64,000 nt of DNA. Origin: Mycolicibacterium hassiacum DSM 44199. GTDB taxonomy: Bacteria; Actinomycetota; Actinomycetes; Mycobacteriales; Mycobacteriaceae. The notes under the pieces were generated by a model. It made no database searches, was not told where the DNA came from, and saw only the letters and a program-made list of their open reading frames with translations. Every line of letters starts with the position of its first letter. The stretch's first letter is position 1. The DNA lies in assembly GCF_900603025.1 (NCBI RefSeq), contig NZ_LR026975.1, forward strand, positions 3,348,001 through 3,412,000, given 5' to 3'. Below, one piece after another: positions 15,144-23,488 of the stretch. The translations under genes were made by a program, and so were the position numbers.

Positions 15144-17550
15144 CGCCGGCCGGGATGACTGCCTTGGCCGCCTCGAGTTCGGCGATCTCGGCGTCGCTGT
15201 AGCCGAGCTCGGCCAGGATCTGCCGGTTGTGCTGCCCGCGCAGGCACGGCGGCGACACCCGCCCCGGGGTATCGGAAAACCTGACCGGCGGTGCGGCCTG
15301 CACCATCTCCCCGAACAGCGGGTGCTCACAGGTGACGGTGAGCCCGGACTCCCGCAACCCCGGATCGAATGCGGTGAATACCGGCTGCCCGAGCATGTTC
15401 ACCTCGACACAACCCACCCCTGCAGCGGTCAGCGCCGACTCCCACTCCCCGGCGGCCTTCTGCCGGAACCCAGCGGCGAGCACCTCCTGCAGCGCCGCAT
15501 CGTGGGCCGCGCGGGCCTCCGCGGTGGCGAACCGCTCGTCGGAGGCCAGCTCGGCCAGCCCCATGGTCTTGACCAGTGCGCTGAACTCCGCATCGGTGCG
15601 CACCGCCAGGCACACCCAGCCGTCGCCGACCGCCTGATACACCCGATCCAGTGCGCTGGTGCCGTAATACTCGCTGTCGCACAACGGAACCGGAGGTTTT
15701 CCCGCGTAATCGCAGAAGTCGTCGGAGTACGCCCAGGCGTTCCCGCCGATCATCGAGGTGCGCAGGAACTGGCCCTGGCCGGTGCGCTGCTGGTGGTACA
15801 GCCCCAGCGACAGTGCGGCCAGCAACGCCAGCGCGGCGTTGCTGTCGCCGTCCACCAGCATGTTCAGCCGCTCCAGCACCACGGCCTGCAACTCCATCAC
15901 CGAATATCCCTCGCTCTGTGCGGGGTCGATCCAGTAGCCGACCTGGCGGCCGAACGCCCCGGCGACGGTCTGGGCCGCCTGCGCGTACAGGGCCCGGTGC
16001 GCATACGGACCGTCGGTGCCGTAGCCGGCGGCGTGCACATACAGCAGGCGCGGATTCGCCTTCGACAATTCGGCATAGCCCAGGCCGAACTTCTCGGCTA
16101 CCCCACTGCGATAGCTGGTCACGAAGGCGTCGGCGTGGGCCACCAGTTTCTGGGCGACCGCGCGGCCGTCCGCGGTGCGCAGGTCCAGCGAGATGCTCTC
16201 CTTGCCGGCGGTGGTCTTGTGGGTCGCCACCTCGGGGCCGAAGGAGTTGCGGTGCGGATCCCCGTTGCCGTCCTCGAGTTTGATGACCCGGGCGCCGAGC
16301 GAGGCGAGCACCGCGGTCGCGAACGGCATGGCGTAGAAGCAGCCGAACTCCACGATCGTCACACCCTCGAACGGGTGCTTGGGCGCCGCGCCACCACCGG
16401 CCGGCACCGGGTGGGCCTGCAGCGGACCGGCGTTCTCGCCCAGCGCCGGCGCGGACCGGCGGGGGCCGATCGGCGTCTTCTCGAAGTGCCCGACCGGACC
16501 GACCTGCTTGACCGGCCCGCGTACCGGGTCGTCGACGGTCACCACATCGCCGTTGTGCACGATCTGCGGATGCGCCAGCCCCTCGGTGCTGGTGACCGCG
16601 ACCTCGAACGCGACATCCGGGCTGGCCTGCAACCGCGGCAGCCAGTAGTCGAGATCCTTCTCCCGAAAAGCCTCCTGCAGCATGGTTTCCCATTCCTGGG
16701 CCACCTCGGCATTCGGGAATTGCGGCAGGTTGGCGAACCGCTCCTGCTGAAGTACATGCGCGATTCCCGCGACCTCGCACAGCGCCCGGCCCTGGTGCGG
16801 CAACATCGTCGAGGTCTGGATGAACTTGCCGTCCCGGGTCACCAGCAGCACCCCGAACCGGCTGGCCGAGGTCGCCGAACGGGCGTCGCCACTGGGCTTC
16901 TCACCGCGCTTGGCCATCAACTGGACCACGGTGGAGACGAAGTAGTCGATCGGGTCGAGGCCGGCGAACAGGGTGGAGTCCAGCGCCTGACCCCGGCCGG
17001 TGCGCTCGCGCACCAGCAGCGCACCCATGATGGCGGCAACCGACTCCATGGCCGCACCGAAGCTGGCCCACGGCACCGGGAACATGATCGGACCCGGCCG
17101 GTGCGCCCAGGCACCCCGGGCCCACAGACCGACCTTCGCCGCGACCAGCGGGTCATAGGCTTTCAGCTCCGCGTACGGGCCGGTCCGGCCGAATCCCGTG
17201 ATGGAACAGTGGATCAGCGCCGGGTTCTCGGCGCGCAGTTGCGCCGGGCCGATCCCCCACCCCGCGGTGCGTCCGGGCGCGAACGCCTCGATCACCACGT
17301 CGGCGTTGGCCGCCAGCCCGCGCACCGTCTGCTGACCGGCCGCGGTGCGCAGATCGGCCACCAGGCTCTCCTTGCCGCGGTTCCACACCAGGAACCCGTT
17401 GGGGTTGTCGCGGCGCAGTTGATCGCCCTCAGTCGGTTCGATCTTGATCACCCGGGCTCCGGCGTCGGCGAGAACCACGCCGGCGATCGACGCCGCGACG
17501 CTTCCCGAGCCGAGTTCCAGCACGTTGAGACCGGGGCAGATCGTCTCCAT
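15130..17550 (-). CDS. Two-domain CaiB/BaiF (family III) CoA transferase, second active site altered
   Basis: An 806-residue tandem fusion of two family III CoA-transferase domains (about 1-380 and 395-800), the architecture of M. tuberculosis Rv1866-like proteins. It moves CoA between an acyl-CoA and a free acid, activating the substrate for beta-oxidation. The first domain keeps the catalytic Asp in GRGQALDSTL (D191). The matching position of the second domain, GQGQFLRTSM, has Arg (R597), so that half probably cannot form the aspartyl-CoA intermediate. A strong AAGGAGG precedes ATG 17550. A degenerate copy of the shared operator lies 40 bp upstream. Confidence 0.9.
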   Translation of the reverse strand: METICPGLNVLELGSGSVAASIAGVVLADAGARVIKIEPTEGDQLRRDNPNGFLVWNRGKESLVADLRTAAGQQTVRGLAANADVVIEAFAPGRTAGWGIGPAQLRAENPALIHCSITGFGRTGPYAELKAYDPLVAAKVGLWARGAWAHRPGPIMFPVPWASFGAAMESVAAIMGALLVRERTGRGQALDSTLFAGLDPIDYFVSTVVQLMAKRGEKPSGDARSATSASRFGVLLVTRDGKFIQTSTMLPHQGRALCEVAGIAHVLQQERFANLPQFPNAEVAQEWETMLQEAFREKDLDYWLPRLQASPDVAFEVAVTSTEGLAHPQIVHNGDVVTVDDPVRGPVKQVGPVGHFEKTPIGPRRSAPALGENAGPLQAHPVPAGGGAAPKHPFEGVTIVEFGCFYAMPFATAVLASLGARVIKLEDGNGDPHRNSFGPEVATHKTTAGKESISLDLRTADGRAVAQKLVAHADAFVTSYRSGVAEKFGLGYAELSKANPRLLYVHAAGYGTDGPYAHRALYAQAAQTVAGAFGRQVGYWIDPAQSEGYSVMELQAVVLERLNMLVDGDSNAALALLAALSLGLYHQQRTGQGQFLRTSMIGGNAWAYSDDFCDYAGKPPVPLCDSEYYGTSALDRVYQAVGDGWVCLAVRTDAEFSALVKTMGLAELASDERFATAEARAAHDAALQEVLAAGFRQKAAGEWESALTAAGVGCVEVNMLGQPVFTAFDPGLRESGLTVTCEHPLFGEMVQAAPPVRFSDTPGRVSPPCLRGQHNRQILAELGYSDAEIAELEAAKAVIPAGDADS

Positions 17551-17589
17551 TCGACAGGCCTCCTTGGGAGCTCGTGATCGCCGACAACA

Positions 17590-17600
17590 TTACACAATAA
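17590..17600 (-). promoter_or_regulatory. Degenerate copy of the shared operator (site D)
   Basis: On the minus strand TTATTGTGTAA, matching TTACAGTGTAA at 9 of 11 positions, 40 bp upstream of the CoA transferase start. The spacing equals that of the exact sites, but the match is imperfect. Confidence 0.35.
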
Positions 17601-17645
17601 AGTTATACAGTTCACAGATTCTTCGGCGCCGATCAGCACCCCGGG

Positions 17646-18491
17646 TCAGCGGTATGCCTGCAGACGTACGTAGGCCGCGGCCACCAGCCGATCGCCGCGA
17701 CCGGCGTCGCGCAGCTCCACCCGGCAACCGAGCCGTTCACCCTCGATCGCGGTGTAGACCGGCATGGCCAGGAACGGGCCGACCCGGCCCGGGGACACCA
17801 CGGTCAGCCCGAGGTGCTCGACCACCAACTGGTCCGTGCCGAGCTCGGCGGCGGCGCACTGCAGGGCCACGGCCTCCGTCACCACCAGCATCGGACTGTG
17901 GTGCAACCACTCGACGCCCACCTCGAGCGGCAGGCGCGGAATCTCCATGGTCGTCTCATCCCGCCACCGCCCGGCATAGGCGTGCCACAGCGGTGGCAGT
18001 CCCTGCCAGCGCGGATCGAGCGGACCGGGTTGCGGATAGCAGTACCGGTGCGGCGAATGGCGCAACACCGCCCAGTTGGCGGTGCCGAATCCGATCCGGC
18101 GCGACAGGTCGTCGACGTCGCGCAGCTGCGCCTCGGTGAAGATCTGCGAGCGCATCTGGGTGGTGACCCGGCCATCCAGATGCGCTCGGGCGACGTCGAG
18201 ACCGCAGTCGATGATGTCGAGGTCGACCTGGGTCACCGCCAACACCAACAGCGACTCGACGTTGACGGTCGCCGCGTCGAGCATCGTTATCGCCAACGGC
18301 GACGCCAGCAGCGCCCCGGCCGGGGTGCGCAGATCGGGCCGCAGGTCGAGGGTGTTCTCGGCGCGGGTCGAGTCCACCGCCTGGGGCCGCGAGCCCAGGT
18401 ACGCATAGCTCATCAACACGCCCCGGGTCGCGGCCCACTCGCGCTGCGGATCGGGCGGCGGTCGCCGGGCCGCCGCGGCGGTGTCGCTCAC
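17646..18491 (-). CDS. Tandem hotdog-fold protein (thioesterase/dehydratase-like)
   Basis: 281 residues that look like two hotdog domains, about 50-150 (AGALLASPLAITMLDAAT start) and 180-281 (VGVEWLHHSPMLVVTEAV to the end). No clear catalytic motif is visible, so activity (acyl-CoA thioesterase or hydratase) is uncertain. It overlaps the amidohydrolase upstream by 4 bp, so the pair forms an operon preceded by the exact operator at 19661-19671. Family assignment rests on the overall pattern and is moderate. Confidence 0.6.
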   Translation of the reverse strand: MSDTAAAARRPPPDPQREWAATRGVLMSYAYLGSRPQAVDSTRAENTLDLRPDLRTPAGALLASPLAITMLDAATVNVESLLVLAVTQVDLDIIDCGLDVARAHLDGRVTTQMRSQIFTEAQLRDVDDLSRRIGFGTANWAVLRHSPHRYCYPQPGPLDPRWQGLPPLWHAYAGRWRDETTMEIPRLPLEVGVEWLHHSPMLVVTEAVALQCAAAELGTDQLVVEHLGLTVVSPGRVGPFLAMPVYTAIEGERLGCRVELRDAGRGDRLVAAAYVRLQAYR

Positions 18492-19609
18492 TTGGGGGCA
18501 GCGGCGCCCTTCTCTTCCTCGGGCACCGTGAACAACTCCTCGAAGCTACCGCGCAGCACCCGGTCCCTGATCCGGTCGTCCACCCCGTCGAACAGTTGGT
18601 GCAGGGTCTGCTGGGTGTGGCCGTAGGTGCCTTCCAGGTGCGGGTAGTCGTCGCCCCACATCACGTTGTAGTAGCCGGTCGCCTCGATGATCTGCACGGC
18701 GCTGATGTCGTGCTGGAACGAGGTGTAGACCTGTTGCCGAACGATCTCACTCGGCAGCCGACTGAGCTTGGGCCGCACGAACATTCCGTGCTGACGGTAG
18801 GCCTCGTCCATGCGGTCGCCGATGGCCGGCACCCAGCTCGCACCGCCCTCGGCAACCAGCACCTTCAGGTCGGGATGGCGGTCGAGCGCACCGCCGGCCA
18901 CCAGATGCGAGATGACCCGCATACCCGGATAGGTGGTCTCCATGTAGTTGACCACCGCACCGCCGGGCCCGCGGTACACGACGGTGGCTCCGCCGGTGCC
19001 GATGTGATAGGCGATCACCATCCTGGCGGCCTCCGCCGCGGCCCACAGCGGCTCCCACAGGTCGAGGCCGAACTCGCGGCCCTCGGGAACCTGGGTCGGC
19101 AGAAACACCGCCTGAAAGCCGTTCTCCGCGGCCCATTCGAGTTCCTTGACGGCGTCGTCGATGTCGGCGATCGACACGGTAGCGGTGGGGATCACCCGCT
19201 GCTGCCGCGCGATCACCTCTTCCAGGGCCCATTCGTTGTAGGCGTGGGTGGTGGCACGGGCCAGTTCGGGATCCTCGATGTTGGCCGTCCAGAACCCCAT
19301 GGACGGGAACGCCAACTGACAGCGCACCCCTTCGTTGTCGAGGTCACGAAGCCGAATCTCGATGTCGGACGCGCCCGGTGGCCGGATGGCGTCCATCAGG
19401 TCGTTGAGCTGCCGGCTGATCACCTGCCCGTCGACGTAGATGTACTCGAAACGGTCCTGCCGTTCGGTCCGCGGCGCCCGCTCGGCCAGCTCCTTCGGCA
19501 GCCGCGATGTCCACAGATCGGCGGGTTCCAGGGCGTGCGAGTCACCGGAGTGCGCCCAGATCTTCGCGCCGTCGAGCGCGTCAGGCGATCGTTCGGCCAC
19601 CTGCGTCAT
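18488..19609 (-). CDS. Amidohydrolase-2 family metal-dependent hydrolase/decarboxylase
   Basis: A 373-residue TIM-barrel protein of the amidohydrolase-2 superfamily (ACMSD/gamma-resorcylate decarboxylase relatives). Visible metal and active-site elements are the N-terminal DSH (the usual DxH is shifted), the His in AYHIGTGG, the ISHLVAGGALDRHPDL block and the C-terminal Asp in WGDDYPH. Members hydrolyse or decarboxylate ring compounds or lactones. A good site (GAAGGAG) precedes ATG 19609. It heads an operon with the tandem hotdog gene and carries site B 52 bp upstream. Confidence 0.85.
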   Translation of the reverse strand: MTQVAERSPDALDGAKIWAHSGDSHALEPADLWTSRLPKELAERAPRTERQDRFEYIYVDGQVISRQLNDLMDAIRPPGASDIEIRLRDLDNEGVRCQLAFPSMGFWTANIEDPELARATTHAYNEWALEEVIARQQRVIPTATVSIADIDDAVKELEWAAENGFQAVFLPTQVPEGREFGLDLWEPLWAAAEAARMVIAYHIGTGGATVVYRGPGGAVVNYMETTYPGMRVISHLVAGGALDRHPDLKVLVAEGGASWVPAIGDRMDEAYRQHGMFVRPKLSRLPSEIVRQQVYTSFQHDISAVQIIEATGYYNVMWGDDYPHLEGTYGHTQQTLHQLFDGVDDRIRDRVLRGSFEELFTVPEEEKGAAAPK

Positions 19610-19660
19610 GTCCAGACTCCTTCACGTTCAAGCTCCGCCGCCGGCCGGCTGACATCCACC

Positions 19661-19671
19661 TTACACTGTAA
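19661..19671 (-). promoter_or_regulatory. Palindromic operator, site B
   Basis: TTACACTGTAA, perfect 5+1+5 palindrome in the context CACCTTACACTGTAACGTT. It is between the amidohydrolase (start 52 bp away, minus strand) and the TetR gene (about 160 bp away, plus strand). On the minus strand the right arm runs into TAAGGT, a good -10 box, so a bound repressor would cover the promoter. Confidence 0.75.
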
Positions 19672-19832
19672 CGTTGAGATTGGAAACGGGGTTCGCCGTC
19701 CGATTTCGCGTGCCTGATGGACCCACTCGCCACGCCGCCGCGTGCCGGTGGAAGATCCGAAATGCCGATACACCCGTCCATTACCATCGAAAATCGACAC
19801 GTCAGCACCAGCGATGAGGACGGAGCAGGCCC

Positions 19833-20507
19833 ATTACGCCCCCAAAAGACACCGCGGAGAAGTCGGCGCGGGGCAACGCCAAACGCGGTAAGCCGCCGAC
19901 GCTGACCGAGGACCAGATCGTCGATGCCGCCCTGACGATCATCCGCAACGAGGGACTCGAAGCGCTGTCGATGCGCCGGCTGTCGCGCGAGTTGGGCCGC
20001 TCCGCGATGGCGCCGTACTGGTACGTGAGCGACAAGCGCGAGCTCCTCGACCTGGTCGCCCGCAAGCTGATGTCGAAAGTGGAACTCCCCGATCCGGATT
20101 CGGGACCGTGGGAGGATCGGCTGCGCCAGGTCGTCACCGGGATCGACGCGATGCTGCATGACCACCCGGGTATCGCCACCGTGATGCTGGAACGGATGCT
20201 CATCGTCGACCGGCGGCTGATGAACGGCATCATGGACATCCTGCAGAGCGCGGGTTTCGAAGGGCCCGAGGTCTTCCTGTCCTACGCGACGATCCACACC
20301 TACCTGTTCGGCCGCTATCAGGTGGTCGAGATCGACACCCCGGATCCGAGTACGGTCAACCCCAGCGAACTCGAGGACACGCTGGCGAAACTGGTTCCAC
20401 ACCTGAAGAACCTGCGCGGCCGCGACTTCTTCAACTTCGGCATCGACACCATCATCGAGGGGCTCAAGGCCCAGCTGGCGAACAAACGCAAGAAGCGCCG
20501 CGGCTGA
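19833..20507 (+). CDS. TetR-family regulator with apparent ATT start codon
   Basis: A 224-residue TetR repressor: HTH in TLTEDQIVDAALTII to MRRLSRELGRSAMAPYWYVSDKRELL (about residues 22-70), then a helical ligand domain. The in-frame stop at 19815 leaves no ATG, GTG or TTG before the HTH. ATT at 19833, preceded by GGAG at 7-8 nt, gives a natural N-terminus (TPPKDTAEK). The first ATG (19971) would delete half the HTH. An ATT start would keep translation low. Divergent from the amidohydrolase and adjacent to site B, it is the best candidate regulator of the TTACACTGTAA sites. Confidence 0.8.
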   Translation: MTPPKDTAEKSARGNAKRGKPPTLTEDQIVDAALTIIRNEGLEALSMRRLSRELGRSAMAPYWYVSDKRELLDLVARKLMSKVELPDPDSGPWEDRLRQVVTGIDAMLHDHPGIATVMLERMLIVDRRLMNGIMDILQSAGFEGPEVFLSYATIHTYLFGRYQVVEIDTPDPSTVNPSELEDTLAKLVPHLKNLRGRDFFNFGIDTIIEGLKAQLANKRKKRRG

Positions 20508-20557
20508 CCCACCCTGCTCGCAGAGTCACCGCGACCCGACCGACCTCTTCCTTCCGG

Positions 20558-21535
20558 CTAGACGGTGCTGATCCAGGCTGCCAGCCGATCCCAGAGCTTG
20601 TGCCGGGTCGAGGCGAAATTGTGCATGTGCGCCATGCGCTCGACGATGAACAACGTCACATCACTCGACGCCCCATAGGCCGTCGGCTCCTGGTGCGGTT
20701 CCGGCGCGGTGTCCCGCTCGCCCAACCCGATGAAGACCGGAATGGTCAGCGCCGCGGCCTCCTCCTTGATGTATCCCGGTGAGAGCATCCCCACCACGGC
20801 CGGCGGGAGGGTCTTGCTGCCGAACGGCGGTGTGGTCTCCCGGATCGGATACCCGCCGGCGATGTCGGCCTCGACGATGTCGGCCGGCACGTCCTCGTAG
20901 TGGAACGGGTAGAGGTAGTCCGGGATCTGCGCCGCCTTCTCCGCCAGCGAGAAGGTCTCCGGAGCGTCGTCGCGGGTGTGCTGGAAGTGCCTGACGTAGC
21001 CCTTGTCCTCTTCCCGCTTCTGCGGCAACACGGTGTGGATCCCGCTGTAGCCGAGCACACCCACCGCGTCATAGGTCCGGTGCCGCGCGGCCATGATGAC
21101 GGTTACACCACCACCCATCGACTGCCCGATACCGATGCGCTTGGCGATATCGACCGCCGGATAGCCTTCGACCAGCCCTCCGCCGCGCAGTTGATCGGTG
21201 ATCTGTTGCACCGCAGAATGATTCGCCGCAGCGATGTCCTCGATCCGCAGTGCGTCGGCCACCTCGGGGGTGCTGTCGCCGACTCCGAGGTGGTCGACGG
21301 CCACGAAGATCAGGCCGCGTTCGACATGGTGCTCGGCCTGGCTGTAGGCCTCATGCCCGTCGAAGTGCATGTCGAAATAGCCGCGGGAGTAGCCACCGCC
21401 GGGAAGAGCGAACACCACGCGCGGGTCGGGCCCGAGCCGGTCCGGCGGCGGCAGGAACGCCGTTGCCGCGATGGCCAGCTGGCGTTCCAGCTCACACGAA
21501 GACGTGACATCGACGGTGATATCTGCCCGAATCAC
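20558..21535 (-). CDS. Alpha/beta hydrolase
   Basis: A 325-residue alpha/beta-hydrolase fold protein with oxyanion segment ALPGGGY, nucleophile elbow GQSMGGG (about residue 144), a late Asp in GLGERDTAPEP and a C-terminal His in RMAHMHNF. It would cleave an ester, lactone or C-C bond. GTG start at 21535, 21 bp after the P450 stop, so it is the second gene of the P450 operon and falls under site C. It may open a ring or ester made by the P450 or other oxygenases; the substrate is unknown. Confidence 0.85.
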   Translation of the reverse strand: MIRADITVDVTSSCELERQLAIAATAFLPPPDRLGPDPRVVFALPGGGYSRGYFDMHFDGHEAYSQAEHHVERGLIFVAVDHLGVGDSTPEVADALRIEDIAAANHSAVQQITDQLRGGGLVEGYPAVDIAKRIGIGQSMGGGVTVIMAARHRTYDAVGVLGYSGIHTVLPQKREEDKGYVRHFQHTRDDAPETFSLAEKAAQIPDYLYPFHYEDVPADIVEADIAGGYPIRETTPPFGSKTLPPAVVGMLSPGYIKEEAAALTIPVFIGLGERDTAPEPHQEPTAYGASSDVTLFIVERMAHMHNFASTRHKLWDRLAAWISTV

Positions 21536-21556
21536 GGATTCTGCTCTCCCACAGTG

Positions 21557-22750
21557 TCAGCGCGGGGTGAAACGGACCGGCAGCTTCTGGACCGTGCGCA
21601 CCGAGACGTTGTCGTAGACCAGCTTCTCCGGATCCTCGACGACGAAATCCGGAATGTGGTCGAAGATCTCGTCGAGCGCCAGCCGCAACTCCAACCGGGC
21701 CAGGTGGGAACCCAGGCAACGATGCGTGCCGCTGGCGAACACCATGTGAGTGTTGCGTTCCCGGTCGAAATTCACCGTCAGCGGGTCCTTGTGGTGGGTG
21801 GGGTCGACATTGGCAGCCGCCCAGAACGCGTGCACGATGTCTCCCGGCTTGAGCACCAACCCGTCCCCGAGATCGATCTCCGCCCTGATGTGGCGTTGTC
21901 CGGACGGCACCGGGGACTCGTAGCGCAGCAGTTCCTCGACCGCCGCCGGGATCAACGACCGGTCGGCGTTGAGCCGGTCGCGTTCCTCGGGATGCTGTCC
22001 GAGCCAGGCGAGGATGCAGGACATCGACGCGGTCACGGTGTCCAGGCCGGCGAACATGAACAGGAAGATCAGGTTGATCAGATCCTCCTGCGGGATCGGC
22101 TTGCCGTCCTTCTCCGAGCGCAGCAGCACGCCGATGACGTCGTTCTTCTCCTCGGTGTCCTTGCGCCGCTCGTCGAGGTAGTTGATGAAGTACTCCACGA
22201 GCTTGGCGCCGGCGACGGCCATGTTGGCCTCGATCTCCTCGACGGTCTCGCCCTCCGGGTGAATCACGCCGTTCTTGAACTCGAGGAAGAACTCGAAATC
22301 CTCGATCGGCGCGCCGAACAGGCGCAGGAAGATCAGCGAGGGCAGCGGCTCACAGAACTCGTCGTGCAGCTCGGCGTGCCCGCGGGAGGCGAACTTGCCG
22401 ATCAGGTCGCGGGCGAGGCCGCGGATCTGCGGTTCGAGCAGAGCCACCTGCTTGGGGCTGAACAACGGGTCGAGGATCCGGCGCCACTTCGCGTGCTCCT
22501 CGCCGTCGATCTCCAGCGGGATCAGCGGCGCGTCGTGGCCGAAGCTGCCTCCCTGACCGCCGTTGCCCAGCACCGCGGGATGGCGATTGACCTTCAGGAT
22601 GTCCTCGTAGCGGTACAGATTCCAGACACCCTCGGACTTCTCCGCCCGGATTCCCGCCTTGTCGTAGTAGACCTGCTGCGGATTCGCCATCGATTTGACC
22701 TGCTGGGTCAGAGGCGCGAGTCGGGGGTCGAACTTCGTGGCCTGGGTCAT
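21557..22750 (-). CDS. Cytochrome P450
   Basis: A 397-residue soluble bacterial P450 with all landmarks: I-helix FAGLDTVTA (about residue 235), ExxR in EELLRYESP (about 281), and haem loop FASGTHRCLGS with the ligand Cys at about residue 345. It inserts oxygen into a C-H bond and needs separate ferredoxin and reductase, none of which is encoded nearby. It heads an operon with the alpha/beta hydrolase. The exact operator site C lies 42 bp upstream, shared with the divergent SnoaL gene. Intact, unlike the remnant at 13676. Confidence 0.95.
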   Translation of the reverse strand: MTQATKFDPRLAPLTQQVKSMANPQQVYYDKAGIRAEKSEGVWNLYRYEDILKVNRHPAVLGNGGQGGSFGHDAPLIPLEIDGEEHAKWRRILDPLFSPKQVALLEPQIRGLARDLIGKFASRGHAELHDEFCEPLPSLIFLRLFGAPIEDFEFFLEFKNGVIHPEGETVEEIEANMAVAGAKLVEYFINYLDERRKDTEEKNDVIGVLLRSEKDGKPIPQEDLINLIFLFMFAGLDTVTASMSCILAWLGQHPEERDRLNADRSLIPAAVEELLRYESPVPSGQRHIRAEIDLGDGLVLKPGDIVHAFWAAANVDPTHHKDPLTVNFDRERNTHMVFASGTHRCLGSHLARLELRLALDEIFDHIPDFVVEDPEKLVYDNVSVRTVQKLPVRFTPR

Positions 22751-22791
22751 CTGAACCTCACTAATGGACGTCTCCGGTCGGTCGTCTCACC

Positions 22792-22802
22792 TTACACTGT
22801 AA
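22792..22802. promoter_or_regulatory. Palindromic operator, site C
   Basis: TTACACTGTAA in the context CACCTTACACTGTAACGTG. It is central in the 87-bp gap between the P450 operon and the divergent SnoaL gene. Thirteen or more flanking bases match site B. Read toward the P450 it ends in TAAGGT, a -10-like box. Confidence 0.75.
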
Positions 22803-22837
22803 CGTGATTTGTGGCACACCGGAACGGGGGTTTCGAA

Positions 22838-23461
22838 ATGAAGTCGCAACCATCGCCCACAGCCGGGCCCCAGCCGCCCGAAGCGGTCGGTACCGGAACC
22901 ACAGGGAACGGTATCGGCGCAGGTCAGACGCTGGATGCCAGGCTGCGCCGGGTGGAGGACATGCTCGCGATCCAGCAGTTGCCGATTCGCTACGCGATGG
23001 CCGTCGACGACCGCGATGTGGACGCCTGGGTGAACCTGTTCGTCCCCGACGTCCGGGTCGGCGACCGCGTCGGCCGGGCGGCGCTGCGCGACGAGATCAC
23101 CCCGATGCTGCGGTGTTTCTACCGCTCGATACACCAGATCGTCGGACATCGGGTCGACATCGTCGACGATCAGCGCGCCACCGGATCCGTGTACTGTCGC
23201 GCCGAACACGAGGTGAGCGAGCGCTGGATCGTGATGGCCATCCGCTACGACGACGAGTACCGCAAGGTCGGCGGCGACTGGTACTTCGCGCGTCGTAAGG
23301 AAAAGCACTGGTACGCCGCCGATCTCACCGAACGCCCGCAGCAGGTCGACTTCGCCGGCTGGGCTGTTGCGGGTCAACCCCGCCTGCCACAGGCGCAGAC
23401 ATGGCGCACCTTCTGGGACGGCGTGGACACCGCGCCGATCACCGGCTCGCCACGGCATTGA
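22838..23461 (+). CDS. SnoaL-like domain protein
   Basis: 207 residues: a Gly/Pro-rich N-terminal stretch of about 35 residues, then an NTF2/SnoaL-type domain (LRRVEDMLAIQQLPIRYAMAVDDRDVD region, acidic strand FVPDVRVGD). ATG 22838 is preferred over GTG 22811 because it has GGAACGGGGG before it and leaves room for the operator and promoter. This domain type also occurs in ring-hydroxylating dioxygenase beta subunits, but no alpha subunit is adjacent. Divergent from the P450 and probably under the same control. Confidence 0.75.
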   Translation: MKSQPSPTAGPQPPEAVGTGTTGNGIGAGQTLDARLRRVEDMLAIQQLPIRYAMAVDDRDVDAWVNLFVPDVRVGDRVGRAALRDEITPMLRCFYRSIHQIVGHRVDIVDDQRATGSVYCRAEHEVSERWIVMAIRYDDEYRKVGGDWYFARRKEKHWYAADLTERPQQVDFAGWAVAGQPRLPQAQTWRTFWDGVDTAPITGSPRH

Positions 23462-23488
23462 GCGAGCCCGAGGGGCCGCCGAACCCGG

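Noticed and set aside
22811..22837. GTG 22811 as the start of the SnoaL gene
   Set aside because: It leaves only 8 bp after the operator; ATG 22838 has a clear ribosome binding site.
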